From CAVTJL01 sp963828215 (GTDB lineage: Bacteria; Pseudomonadota; Alphaproteobacteria; Geminicoccales; Geminicoccaceae): 64,000 nucleotides of DNA. Below the pieces are notes generated by a model. The model made no database searches. It was not told where the DNA came from and saw only the letters and a list, made by a program, of their open reading frames with translations. Positions 27,923-38,286 of the stretch are shown here, piece by piece (within the stretch, counting starts at the first letter, position 1; every line of letters starts with the position of its first letter). The stretch is from the NCBI GenBank assembly GCA_963828215.1, contig CAWHFO010000062.1:1-64000 (forward strand), written 5' to 3'. The position numbers and the translations under genes were made by a program.

Positions 27923-28957
27923 ATGCGCGTCGAGCTTTTCGACTTTTCCCTCCCGCCCGAGCTGATCGCGCAGGCGCCGGCGCGGCCGCGGGAGGCGGCG
28001 CGGCTGCTCTGCGTGGGGGAGGCGCTGGCGGATCGGGGGGTGGCGGAGCTGCCCGGGCTGCTTCGGCGGGGCGACCTTTTGGTCCTGAACGATACGCGGG
28101 TCCTGCCGACGCGCTTTTTCGGGCGGCGCGGGGATGTCGAGGTCGAGGCGACGCTGGTCGAGCCCGAGGGCACGGATGCCTGGTGGGCGCTGGTCCGGCC
28201 GGGCAGGCGGCTGCGGCCGGGCGACCGGGTCGAGCTGGCGCCGGGGCTCGTGGCCGAGGTGCGGGAGAAGGCGGCGGACGGGCGCGTGCTGCTGGGCTTT
28301 TTCCTCGATGGGGCGGACCTGCTGGGGGCCATCCGGGCACAGGGAGCGATGCCGCTGCCGCCCTATATCCGCCGGCCGCGCGGCGGCGATCCGCAGGATC
28401 TTCTCGACTATCAGAGCGCCTTTGCGCGGCGGGACGGCTCCGTGGCGGCCCCGACCGCGTCGCTGCACCTGACCGAGGGCCTTCTGGCGGAGCTCGACGC
28501 CGCGGGCGTGGGGCGGGCGTTCGTCACGCTTCATGTGGGCCTCGGCACGTTCGCGCCGGTCAAGGTCGAGGACACGGCGGCGCATGTGATGCATCCCGAA
28601 TGGTGCGAGGTGCCCGGGGCCACGGCGCGGGCGATCGAGGCGACCCGGCGCGACGGCGGGCGCGTGGTCGCCGTCGGGACGACGGTGCTGAGAACGCTGG
28701 AGAGCGCCGCCGGCGAGGATGGCCGGCTGGCGGCGGGTGCCCGGCGGACGCGCCTTTTCGTGACGCCCGGCTATCGCTTCCGCGTCGTCGACCGGCTGCT
28801 CACCAATTTTCATCTGCCGCGCTCGACCCTCTTCATGCTGGTCTGCGCCTTCGCCGGCACCGGGCGCATGCAGGCGGCCTATGCCCATGCGATCGCCCGG
28901 GGCTATCGCTTCTTCAGCTATGGCGATGCCTGCCTGATCGACCGTCGCGGAGGGGGC
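27923..28957 (+). CDS. queA: S-adenosylmethionine:tRNA ribosyltransferase-isomerase (QueA), in frame with tgt
   Basis: QueA adds the epoxycyclopentanediol precursor from SAM to preQ1 in tRNA. About 345 residues, all family blocks present: VELFDFSLPPELIAQAPARP, LLVLNDTRVLPTRFFGRR, PLPPYIRRP, DYQSAFARRDGSVAAPTASL, FVTLHVGLGTFAPVKVED, HPEWCEVP, RLLTNFHLPRSTLFMLVCAF, ending RFFSYGDACLID. No stop codon follows: the frame runs through RRGGG straight into Tgt at 28958. Start ATG 27923 fits the family N-terminus. See the tgt entry for the fusion question. Confidence 0.92.
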
Positions 28958-30092
28958 GTGACCGGCTTCGGGCTCGAGCTTTCGGCAGTCGACGGCGCCG
29001 CCCGGCGGGGCCGCCTGACGACCGCCCACGGCACGGTCGAGACGCCGGCCTTCATGCCCGTCGGCACGGCCGCGACCGTGAAGGCGATGACGGTCGAGCA
29101 GGTGCGCGCGACGGGCGCCGAGATCATCCTCGGCAACGTCTATCATCTCATGCTGCGGCCGGGTGCCGAGCGGATCGCGCGGCTGGGCGGGCTCAGGCGC
29201 TTCATGCGCTGGGAGGGGCCGGTGCTGACCGATTCGGGCGGCTTCCAGGTGATGTCGCTGGCCCAGCGGCGGACGCTCGGCGAGCGGGGCGTCACCTTCA
29301 GCTCGCATCTCGACGGGTCGCGCCACGAGCTTTCGCCCGAGCGCTCGGTCGAGATCCAGCACCTTCTCGGCGCCACCATCACGATGCAGCTCGACGAGTG
29401 CCTCAAGCTGCCGGCCGCCGAGGCCGAGGTGTCCAGGGCGATGGAGCTCTCGCTGCGCTGGGCCGAGCGGTCGCGGGCAGCCTTCGTTCGGCGTCCTGGC
29501 CACGGCATCTTCGGTATCGTCCAGGGCGGCACCGATGCGGCGCTGCGTGCCCGGTCGGCCGAGGGCCTCCGTGCGATCGGCTTCGACGGCTATGCGGTGG
29601 GTGGCCTCGCCGTGGGCGAGCCCCGGGCCCAGATGCTCGAGACGCTGGAGGCCGTGGTGCCGCTGCTGCCGACGGAGCGGCCGCGCTACCTGATGGGCGT
29701 GGGCAAGCCGATGGACATGCTGGGGGCAGCGACCCGGGGCATCGACATGTTCGACTGCGTGCTGCCGACGCGCTCCGGCCGCACCGGCCAGGCTTTTACT
29801 CGTTTCGGGACGGTCAATCTCAAGAACGCCCGTCACGCCGACGATCCCCGGCCGTTGGACGAGACGTCGGAGTGCCCGGCAGCGCGCGACTACAGCCGCG
29901 CCTACCTCCACCACCTGGTCAGGTCCGGCGAGATCCTGGGAGCCGATCCTCCTCACCTGGAACAATCTTTTTTTCTATCAGGAGCTGATGCGGCGCATCC
30001 GGAGCGCCATCGCCGAGGCCCGGCTCGGCGACCTCGCGGCCGAGGTCGCCGAGGGGGAGGCGCGCGGCGACTTCGCGCCCTATACGAGCTAG
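28958..30092 (+). CDS. tgt: queuine/preQ1 tRNA-guanine transglycosylase (Tgt), fused to QueA, frameshifted near 29942
   Basis: Tgt exchanges G34 for preQ1 in tRNAs with GUN anticodons. Motifs: TPAFMPVGTAATVKAMTVEQ, LTDSGGFQVMSLA, SHLDGSRHELSPERSVEIQ with the nucleophilic Asp region, GIFGIVQGG, GLAVGEP, YLMGVGKPMDML, DMFDCVLPTR. The end needs a one-base shift near 29942 (LLTWNNLFFYQELMRRIRSA, stop at 30092). A GTG at 28958 preceded by GGAGGGGG could be an independent start, but the frame is continuous with queA. The zinc site is odd: before YSRAYLHHL the expected CxCxxC reads SECPAA, so two of three Cys are replaced. Confidence 0.88.
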
Positions 30093-30583
30093 GCCAGCGC
30101 AGCTCGCGATCTCGGCCAGGGTGGCCTTCTCGGCGTCGCTCACCTGGACCCCGCCGAAGCCCAGAAACCCGCCCTCCTTGGAAGCCTCGGCGACGTTCTG
30201 GCTGATCTGGGCGAGCCAGGCCTTGAACGCGGCTGGCGTCCTCGGGGGCCTTGGCGGCGAGAAGAACAGAAACCTGGCGGAGCGAGTTCGATCGCCTTGG
30301 CCTTGATCTCGGCCGGCTTGACGCCGGAAAGCTTGGCCTTGAGGCCGTCGCGCGCGACGCCGCGGCCTTCGGAGGTGCCGAAATCGTCGGCGACCGCCTT
30401 GACCAGCTGGTTGGTGGCGGCGTCGGTCTTGGCGTGGACCAGGGCACTGCCGGTGGCGATGCTCTCCTTGAGCATGCCGAAAAGACCGCTGGGATCGGCG
30501 GCGCTGACCGCCATGCCCGCGATCATCGGGCTCTCGAGCAGCTGGGCCCATTCCGCGGGCGTGAAGCTCGCCTTCGTTGCCAT
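30093..30583 (-). CDS. conserved hypothetical protein, two frameshifts
   Basis: The N-terminal 100 residues are coherent: MATKASFTPAEWAQLLESPM, IAGMAVSAADPSGLFGMLKE, VKAVADDFGTSEGRGVARDG, LSGVKPAEIKAKAIE. Two frame changes (near 30290 and 30250) lead to LRQVSVLLAAKAPED, then AAFKAWLAQISQNVAEASKE and GGFLGFGGVQVSDAEKATLA. Together it is a soluble, all-helical protein of about 165 residues, a conserved alphaproteobacterial hypothetical as far as I recall. It is convergent with tgt and the 3' ends abut or slightly overlap. No function known. Confidence 0.6.
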
Positions 30584-30697
30584 GCGCTTTTCCTCCCGAT
30601 GTCGGGCGCGCCCGGGGAATGGGGCGCGCCAAACGCCAGAATAGCGGAAATGGAGGCTCGGTCACATGACGAAGCCGCGCACCGCAGCCGCGCCGAC

Positions 30698-31460
<763 letters not shown>

Positions 31461-31473
31461 GGCTCCGTCCTCC

Positions 31474-32449
31474 CTAGTGCCTGCGCTCGAGCCAGGAATG
31501 GAGCGCCATCATGCCGAGAATGATGGCGCCGATGAAGATGTTGTAGGCGAGCCCGGGCACGCCGATCAGCACGATGCCGTTGCGCATGACGCGCAGGATG
31601 AAGATGCCCAGCACCGTGCCGACGATCGTGCCGCGGCCGCCGGTCAGCACCGTGCCGCCGATCACCACCATGGCGATCACCTCGAGCTCGTAGCCGGTGC
31701 CGCTGTTGGGGTTGGCGGCCGAGGTGCGGATCGAGCTGATGACGCCGGCGAATGCGGAGGTCAGCGCCGTCAGCATGAACAGGCAGAACTTTGGTGCGGG
31801 CGACGTCGACGCCGCGGGCGCGGGCCGCCGCGGCGTTGCCGCCCGAGGCCTGGATCCAGTTGCCGGCCTTGGTCTGGGTCAGGACATAGCCCATCAGGAT
31901 GGCGGCGCCCGCGAACCAGAAGAGCGAGGCGTAGATGCGGAAGTCGCCGAGATAGAACGCCCCGACCAGGAGGCTGGCCAGCCAGTGGCCGCCGGCGCTC
32001 CAGGTCCGCTGGGGGAAGCCGTCGGTGATGTAGAGGGCGGTGCCGCGCACCACGAGCAGCATGCCGAGCGTCACGAGGAACGAGGGGATTTTCAGCCGGG
32101 TCACGAACAAGCCGTTGACTAGGCCGATGAGGACGGCCGTGACCATCGCGATCACGAAGGCGACCCCGAGCGAGGCGACGCCGGCGTTGAAGAGCGTCCA
32201 CATCAGCACCGGCGAGAAGCCGAAGACGGAGCCGACCGAGAGGTCGAACTCGCCGGCCGTCATGAGAAGGGTCATGGCCAGCGCCATGAAGCCGATCTCG
32301 ACCGTGAAGATCAGCGTGTTGCTGATGTTCAGGGGCGAGAGGAAGTCGGGATTGATCGACCAGAAGACCAGGAGCTCCACGACCAGGAGCACCAACGGTC
32401 CGAGCTCGGGCCTCGCAATGAGGCGCCGGACGAGCGGGCTTCGTTCCAC
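31474..32449 (-). CDS. sugar ABC transporter permease (RbsC/FrcC type), frameshifted near 31790
   Basis: About 325 residues and 8-10 hydrophobic helices: LVLLVVELLVFWSINPDFLS, FMALAMTLLMTAGEFDLSVG (the conserved EFDLSVG loop), LKIPSFLVTLGMLLVVRGTA, then after a slip near 31790 AFAGVISSIRTSAANPNSGT, EVIAMVVIGGTVLTGGRGTI and LGIFILRVMRNGIVLIGVPG. These are signature segments of BPD_transp_2 permeases for ribose/fructose/inositol. It starts about 97 bp downstream of the binding-protein stop and its stop is 13 bp before the ATPase start. Confidence 0.88.
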
Positions 32450-32545
32450 CTCTGACAGCCGATCCCTGTCCTGCGTAGCGCCCGGCCGGGCGGAGGGCGG
32501 GGCATCCGGAGCGTCACACGGCGCGCAGAATGCCCCGGCGTGGGC

Positions 32546-33478
32546 CTATTTGGCCGACAGGATCTTCTTGTAGTCCTCCGCCGTGTCCTTCTCGTAGAGC
32601 GTGCCGACGGTGATGTCGAAGCCCGACGCGATGCCGCTCGATTCCATCAGCGCCATGGAGAGGGCCATGTAGCTCGTGGCCTGCGGCGCCTGCCACTGGG
32701 CGGCGTTCACGTAGCCGTCCAGGACCTCCTGCGTCGTGTCGAGCGAGTTGCCCCAGCCGACCACCGGGATCTGGCCGGGCTTGATGCCGGCCTGGTCGAA
32801 GACGCGCTTGATGCTGCCGGTGACGAGGTCGCCGAGCCCGATGATCGCCTTGATCTTGCGCTGGTTGGCGGTCAGGTAGTCGACCATCCGGGAGATGATC
32901 TCGGCCTGGTCGAGGGTCGAGTCGGTGATTTCCCAGGTAATGCCCAGCGGCTTGAAGACACTGGCGATGCCCTGCTCCTCCTGAACGCCGTAGGTGGCGC
33001 CCGGAACCTCGACCGGCATCCAGACGAAGTCGCCGGACTTCACCAGCTTCTTGTCGACCAGGTACTGGGCCCAGCCCTTGCCGAAGGCGACATTGTCGCC
33101 GCCCACATAGGCATCGAAGTTGGCGGTGGGATCGGGGGTGTTGAAGTTGATGATCGGGATCTTGGCCGCATGCGCCTCCTTGACGACCTGGACCAGGCTG
33201 CCCGGATCGGGGCTGCTGGTGACGATGCCGTCGGCCTTGGCGGCGATCGCGGCGCGCACGGCCTCCTGCTGCGCCGGCACGTCGCCGCTGTGGAAGGACG
33301 TGTTGACGGTGTTGCCCGTGTCCTTGGCCCACTGGTTGGCGCCGGCCAGGAAATAGGTCCAGACCGGATCGGCGGGCGAGCCGTGCGAGATCCAGTAGAA
33401 CGTCTTGGCCTGGCTCGCCGCCGGCGCCGCCACCGCCAGCAGCAGGCCCGCGGCCAACAGAGCGAGCTTCCTGAGCAT
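32546..33478 (-). CDS. sugar ABC transporter, periplasmic substrate-binding protein
   Basis: 310 residues from the ATG at 33478. Signal peptide MLRKLALLAAGLLLAVAAPA ends at SQAKTF. The mature part is a Peripla_BP_4 fold: FYWISHGSPADPVWTYFLAG, VRAAIAAKADGIVTSSPDPG, IPIINFNTPDPTANFDAYVG, IKAIIGLGDLVTGSIKRVFD, IPVVGWGNSLDTTQEVLDGY, ending in the helical stretch before SAK. It is the first gene of the importer operon; ligand probably a sugar or polyol. The much longer open frame that reads in from 35131 is antisense noise. Confidence 0.9.
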   Translation of the reverse strand: MLRKLALLAAGLLLAVAAPAASQAKTFYWISHGSPADPVWTYFLAGANQWAKDTGNTVNTSFHSGDVPAQQEAVRAAIAAKADGIVTSSPDPGSLVQVVKEAHAAKIPIINFNTPDPTANFDAYVGGDNVAFGKGWAQYLVDKKLVKSGDFVWMPVEVPGATYGVQEEQGIASVFKPLGITWEITDSTLDQAEIISRMVDYLTANQRKIKAIIGLGDLVTGSIKRVFDQAGIKPGQIPVVGWGNSLDTTQEVLDGYVNAAQWQAPQATSYMALSMALMESSGIASGFDITVGTLYEKDTAEDYKKILSAK

Positions 33479-33582
33479 CCGCTTGCCTCCCTTTTGCGGA
33501 GCGGCTCGCTGTCGGGCCGCTCGTCGCGAGAACGTCGCGGTGGTGTGCGCCGGGCGTGCGGCGATGGCAAGCCCGGCCGGGC

Positions 33583-35079
33583 CTAGTCCGCAACGGCCGG
33601 CGACGGCCCGCCGATCGTGCTCCTGAGGGGCCTTTCCTCCATCGCGATGAAGCAGGCGAGACCGAGCGCCAGGCCGAGGCCGGCCGTGACGAAGACCCCG
33701 CCGAAGATGGCGCCCAGGTCGAGGCCGGTGGTGGCGGCGGTGCGGGCCAGGCTCTCGAGATCCGCGGCGCCGGCACCGGAGGCGGCCGCGTCGCCGAGCA
33801 CGATGGCGCCGAAGACGGCGACGGCGACGGCCCCGCCCAGCGAGCGGAAGAAGTTCATCGTCGCGGTGGCGGTGCCCAGCTGATGCACCTCGACCGCGTT
33901 CTGGATGGCCACGGTCGACACCGGAAGCACCGTGCCGATGCCGAGGCCGATGACGCCGAGGAGGAGGTCGACCTCGAGGAGCGATAGCACCAGCGGCCGC
34001 AGGGCCATGATCGCCAGGGCCAGGATCGCCGCCAGCAGGCCGCCGATCGGCATCAGCTTGTAGCGGCGCATGTGGACCATCAGGCGGCCGGAGACGGTGG
34101 CACCGGTGACGGTGCCGGCCATCAGCGGGATGAGCGCGAAGCCCGAGTTGCTGGCCGAGAGGCCCTGGATCGTCTGGAGATAGATCGGCACATAGATGGT
34201 GAGGCCGATGAAGGTGCCCATGGCGAAGAAGGCGGCGGCCGTGCCGGTGGCGACCACCTGGTTTCTCAGCACCGCCAGCGGCAGCAGCGGCTCGGGGGCG
34301 GTCAGCAGGCGGCCGGCGAAGAGCAGCCAGCCGACGAGCGAGCCGGCGAGCAGGCCCAGGACCGGGAGCGACAGCCAGGGATAGCGCGTCCCGCCCCAGG
34401 TCAGGGCCAGCAGGAAGGCCGTGGTGGCGAGCGTCATCAGGACGGCGCCCAGCCAGTCCAGCCGGTGCGGGCGCTCGTGCCGGGGCAGGCGCTTCAGGAC
34501 GTTGTTCGTCATCTTGAAGGCGAGCAGGCCGAGCGGCAGGTTGATCCAGAAGATCATGGACCAATGGAGCTTGTCGGCGAAGAAGCCGCCGAGCACCGGG
34601 CCGGCCACGCTCGAGGTGACGAAGACGCCGGCGATGTAGCCCTGGTAGCGGGCCCGCTCCCTGGGCGAGACGACATCCGCGATGATCGTCTGGGCGAGCG
34701 AGATCAGCCCGCCGCCGCCCAGGCCCTGCAGCGCCCGTGCCACGATCAGGGTCGTCATGGTCGGCGAGAGCGCGCAGATCAGCGAGCCGAGGCTGAAGAT
34801 GCCGATCGCCGTCAGCAGCGTGATGCGCCGGCCGTGGATGTCGCTGAGCTTGCCGTAGAGCGGCGTCACCGCCGTCGCGGTCAGGAGGTAGGCGGTCACG
34901 ACCCAGGGCAGGTGCTCGATATTGCCGAGGTCGCGGCCGATGGTCGGCAGCGCCGTCGCGACGATCGTCTGGTCGAGCGCCGCCAGCAGCATCGCCAGCA
35001 GGATGCCGATGATGATCGAGCGGATCGCGGCATGGTCGAGCTGCTGCTCCGGCGCTGCGGCAGCGGATGAGGCGAGCAT
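33583..35079 (-). CDS. MFS drug:H+ antiporter, 14-TM (DHA2/EmrB type)
   Basis: 498 residues from the ATG at 35079 (MLASSAAAAPEQQLDHAAIR). DHA2 signatures: MLLAALDQTIVATALPTIGR (motif D1), YGKLSDIHGRRITLL (motif A), LIVARALQGLGGGGLISLAQ (motif B), RARYQGYIAGVFVTSSVAGP VLGG (motif C) and FWINLPLGLLAFKM. About 14 hydrophobic segments. It exports drugs or other toxic organic compounds in exchange for protons. The start is chosen at the ATG with GGGAAAGA upstream. No linked regulator is obvious. Confidence 0.9.
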   Translation of the reverse strand: MLASSAAAAPEQQLDHAAIRSIIIGILLAMLLAALDQTIVATALPTIGRDLGNIEHLPWVVTAYLLTATAVTPLYGKLSDIHGRRITLLTAIGIFSLGSLICALSPTMTTLIVARALQGLGGGGLISLAQTIIADVVSPRERARYQGYIAGVFVTSSVAGPVLGGFFADKLHWSMIFWINLPLGLLAFKMTNNVLKRLPRHERPHRLDWLGAVLMTLATTAFLLALTWGGTRYPWLSLPVLGLLAGSLVGWLLFAGRLLTAPEPLLPLAVLRNQVVATGTAAAFFAMGTFIGLTIYVPIYLQTIQGLSASNSGFALIPLMAGTVTGATVSGRLMVHMRRYKLMPIGGLLAAILALAIMALRPLVLSLLEVDLLLGVIGLGIGTVLPVSTVAIQNAVEVHQLGTATATMNFFRSLGGAVAVAVFGAIVLGDAAASGAGAADLESLARTAATTGLDLGAIFGGVFVTAGLGLALGLACFIAMEERPLRSTIGGPSPAVAD

Positions 35080-35256
35080 GGATCTTTCCCGTGTCACGTG
35101 ACGACCTGCCACCGCCCCTGCGCCGGGGCACGATCCTGGTATGGCGCGCCCCGCCGCCGGCGCAAGGGTGCCCCGACGCAGCGCTGGCCCCCGAAAAGCG
35201 GGCGCGGCCCGGCGCCGCCTTGACGCCGCCGCCCCTCCAGGGAGAATGCCGCCCGC

Positions 35257-35332
35257 GGGCGCTTAGCTCAATTGGCAGAGCAGCGGACTTTTAATCCGTA
35301 GGTTCCGGGTTCGAGTCCCGGAGCGCCCACCA
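35257..35332 (+). tRNA. tRNA-Lys (anticodon UUU)
   Basis: Complete cloverleaf: acceptor GGGCGCT pairs with AGCGCCC (35322-35328), D-arm AGCTCAATTGGCAGAGC, anticodon stem GCGGA/TCCGT around the loop CTTTTAA with anticodon TTT, T-arm CCGGG TTCGAGT CCCGG, discriminator A, and an encoded CCA (35330-35332). Phage-derived DNA starts within 150-400 bp downstream, so it may have been an integration site. Confidence 0.95.
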
Positions 35333-35466
35333 GCGCTTAGCATACTTATCAACAGGCCGGAAATCGCTCAGGGTAATGCCTGGGGTAACAGCGGGGCCGG
35401 TCGGCGGCCCCGATGTCGCCCCCGTCAAGCGTCGGCCGCCTGCGCCACCCGGTCGACCTGGCGCTT

Positions 35467-35631
35467 TCATACAAGCTCGACGCGGCCGGCGGCGACGAGG
35501 GCCGCAGCCAGGCGCGGCCCGAGCCTGACCTCGGCGCCCGGCAGCACCACCGCTCCGCTCAACGGCCTCGTGAACGCCTCGATCGCCACGTACCTGGCGA
35601 CGGTCGCCGGCGAGGCTCGCGTCCTGGCCAT
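35467..35631 (-). CDS. small phage-type protein downstream of the capsid gene
   Basis: 54 residues: MARTRASPATVARYVAIEAF, TRPLSGAVVLPGAEVRLGPR, LAAALVAAGRVELV. It lies 68 bp after the capsid frame on the same strand and has GGGAGACG upstream of the ATG. Its size and position fit the small connector/head-tail genes after HK97-type capsids, but I do not recognise it specifically. Confidence 0.4.
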   Translation of the reverse strand: MARTRASPATVARYVAIEAFTRPLSGAVVLPGAEVRLGPRLAAALVAAGRVELV

Positions 35632-35699
35632 ATGCGTCTCCCGCGAAGATCGCCGAGGCGGCGGGCTGGAGATCCCGCCACCTCGGCTGCCGGCGCGGA

Positions 35700-36668
35700 T
35701 CAGACCGGCGTGCCGGTCCGGTCCTCGAGAACGACGAACGGCGAGACGAAGCGGGCGGGCGGCGACGAGGCGTCCGGCAGAGAAACCGGAGCCGACAGAA
35801 GAGGTCGCCCGTCGACCCGAAGCAGGGCCCGAAAAGCCACGGACCCGGTGGCCCAGCCGATGTGAATGGACTGGTCCATCGAGATGCCGTTCCGCATGCC
35901 CACGGCGTAGCTGTTGAAATCCACGAGCGCGAGGTCGCCCTTCGACCCGAGCGGCTGCATATGCTCGCAGGCAATCACCGGCCGACCCAGTATGAAGAGG
36001 GCGCCGCTGGCGTCCTGGGTGATCGGCGCGGCGATGCCGTTGACGATGCCGCCCGAAGCATCCGAGACGGTGATCGTCATCGAAAGCAGGCTCGGCAGCA
36101 CCTCCGGCGCGGCCAGCCAGACGGCCCGACTGTGCGATCCAGGCGACAGCGCGGCCCACATCTTCACGACGTTCTTGAACAGCACCTGATTGCTGGCCTG
36201 CCCCGCCTCACCGGAGATAGTGACGAGGGCGCCGTTGCTGTCGTGCAGGCAGCCCAGCGGCTGGTTGCTCCCGCTCCCGAACAGAAACTTCGCGTCCATG
36301 TTGTAGGCGAAGGCGGCCGAGAAAGCGGCCGCGACCTCACGCTGAAAGCCCATCGCGTCCTGGACCAGCTCGATGCTGGCCGAGGTGAAGACGGCCAGCT
36401 TCGTCGAGTCCAGGAGCACTTGCGCGAACTTTGGAACGTTGGTCACGTCGGCGGTCGCCATCTCGGCGAGCCACTGACCGGCCAGCCGGCCGACGAGCCC
36501 GGTCGCGGTCGAGCGGTCGACCGAGTCGAGGCCGACGACGGCCAGCGTCTTCGCGGTCATAGTGTGGAAAAACTCGTTTGAAAACTCGATGAGATCGTAC
36601 GGGGCGGTCGGATTTAGTAGATTGTTGAGAAGAGAACTATAGTGCTTCGGGGCAGAGGTTTCATAAAG
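35700..36668 (-). pseudogene. HK97-family phage major capsid protein, 5'-truncated
   Basis: The open frame begins after a stop at 36669 with no start codon, so the N-terminal scaffold (delta) domain and part of the capsid are missing. Visible capsid segments: NPTAPYDLIEFSNEFFHTM, DSTKLAVFTSASIELVQDAM, NMDAKFLFGSGSNQPLGCLH, VVKMWAALSPGSHSRAVWLA, GRPVIACEHMQPLG, GDLALVDFNSYAVGMRNGIS, FRALLRVDGRPLLSAPV. These match the P- and A-domains of HK97-fold capsids. An internal ATG at 36560 is probably not the real start. No terminase, portal or integrase is nearby, so this is a relic beside tRNA-Lys. Confidence 0.75.
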
Positions 36669-36919
36669 TCAACGGCAAGCAGCTGAACGGAATGCCAGGG
36701 CTGTCCGTTTTTGACCAGAAAGCCGACAGTAAGCGCGTGCTTGTCTTCGCTTCGATGAGCAGCTCAAGCAGAGAGTTCTCGGCCCGCGGACCGGGGGTCC
36801 GGTGGTCCCCGCCTCCAATCATGCGCTCCGCTTGACCGAGAAGCGGCTGAGGAGCAGGGTTCCCGGTGGCAGCCGCCCATCCAGGCAATGTCGGATAAGA
36901 AGTAGCGGAGGCTAAAGCC
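36669..36919. other. junction region between the phage relic and the SBP56 gene
   Basis: No coding sequence is supported. The left part (36669-36780) is unassigned; the right part is one copy of the 120-134 bp repeat listed separately. Confidence 0.5.
36781..36900 (+). repeat. dispersed upstream repeat, copy 1
   Basis: About 120 bp matching the reverse complement of 50897-51030 at high identity, with a 14-nt indel near GGTCCCC|GCCTCCAATC. Shared core words include GCGCTCCGCTTGACCGAGAA and GCAGCCGCCCATCC. It ends 19 bp before the ATG of the methanethiol-oxidase gene. Short inverted arms (CCGCTT ... AAGCGG) suggest some secondary structure. Confidence 0.8.
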
Positions 36920-38286
36920 ATGCCGACGAGCACGAGCGAGCACGCCTGCTGCGGGCCGGGCTACGAATTGCCGCGAGCGGCCATGCAGGCGCCGCGCGAG
37001 AAGCTGCTCTACGTCATCGGGCTCTACACCGGCACCGGCGTCGACGCGCCGGACTATCTGGCGACGGTCGACGTCGATCCGGCGAGCCCGACCTACGCCC
37101 GCGTGGTCCATAGGCTGGAGATGCCCAACAAGGGCGACGAGCTGCACCATTTCGGCTGGAACGCCTGCAGCTCCTGCCACGGCGATGCGACCGCCGAGCG
37201 CCGCTTCTTGATCGTGCCCGGCTTCAAGTCGAGCCGCTTCCACATCGTCGACGTCGCGGACCAGCGGGCGCCCAGCCTGCACAAGGTCATCGAGCCCGAT
37301 GGAGATCTTCGGCAAAGACCGGGCTCACGGCGCCGCATACCGTGCATTGCCTCGGGAAGGAGATCATCGTCTCGATGCTCGGCAATGCCGAGGGCGAGGG
37401 GCCGGGCGGCTTCTTGACGATGGACCAGGACTTCAACCTCACGGGGCGTTGGGAAGCCGGCCTCGACGGGATGAAATACAATTACGACTACTGGTATCAG
37501 CCGCGGCACAACGTGATGGTGTCCTCGGAGTTCGGGGCGCCCAACGCCTTCTTCCCGGGCTTCAAGCTCGAGGACGTCCAGGCCGGGCGCTACGGCCAGC
37601 GTCTCTATTTCTGGGACTTCGAGAAGAAGCGCATCGAGAGCACGCACGATCTCGGGAAGGACGGCCTCGTGCCGCTCGAGGTCCGCTTCCATCATGATCC
37701 GGACAGCACGCACGGCTATGTCGGTGTGGCCCTCTCCTCCAACGTCTGGCACTGGCACAAGAACGGGGGCGGCTGGCAGCTCGAGAAGGTCATCCAGGAG
37801 GACCCGGTCGAGGTTGCCGGATTTCCGATCCCGCTGCCGCCGCTCATCACCGACATCCTGATCTCGATGGACGACCGCTTCATGTATTTCTCGAACTGGC
37901 TCCACGGCGACGTCAGGCAGTACGACATCAGTGACCCGGCCAGGCCCCGGCTCGCGGGCCAGGTCTGGATCGGCGGTCTTCTGGGCAAAGCCCAGGAGGT
38001 CAACGGCCACGCCATCGCCGGCGGACCGCAGATGCTGCAGCTCTCCCTGGACGGCAGGCGGCTCTACTGCACCACCAGCCTGCTCTCCAGCTGGGACAAC
38101 CAGTTCTATCCCGGCATGAACGAGCGCGGCTCGTGCCTCCTTCAGATCGACTGCGACACGGAGAAGGGCGGGCTCCGCGTCAATCCCGGCTTCTTCGTCG
38201 ACTTCGGCAAGGAGCCCAGGGGGCCGGCAAGGGCGCACGAGATGCGCTATCCGGGCGGCGACTGCACCTCGGACATCTGGCTCTAG
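36920..38286 (+). CDS. selenium-binding-protein-56 family, methanethiol oxidase, two frameshifts
   Basis: About 455 residues: YELPRAAMQAPREKLLYVIG, NACSSCHGDATAERRFLIVP (the CSSCHGD metal/thiol site), PGFKSSRFHIVDVA; after indels near 37300 and 37318 it continues GLTAPHTVHCLGKEIIVSML, FNLTGRWEAG, YDYWYQPRHNVMVSSEFGAP, HHDPDSTHGYVGVALSSNVW, DRFMYFSNWLHGDVRQYDIS, ending GGDCTSDIWL. SBP56 proteins are beta-propellers; the bacterial ones (MtoX) oxidise methanethiol to formaldehyde, H2S and H2O2 using copper. GCGGAGG precedes the ATG. No SCO/MauG partner directly follows, although a MauG/Ccp-like peroxidase lies at 54.8-55.9 kb. Confidence 0.85.

Noticed and set aside
32546..35131. Apparent 861-residue protein ending in the sugar-binding protein
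   Set aside because: The upstream two thirds lie over the MFS exporter in another frame; only the part from the signal peptide at 33478 is coding.
35291..35974. Minus-strand frame ending WWALRDSNPEPTD
   Set aside because: The C-terminus is the antisense of the tRNA-Lys gene, a well-known annotation artefact.
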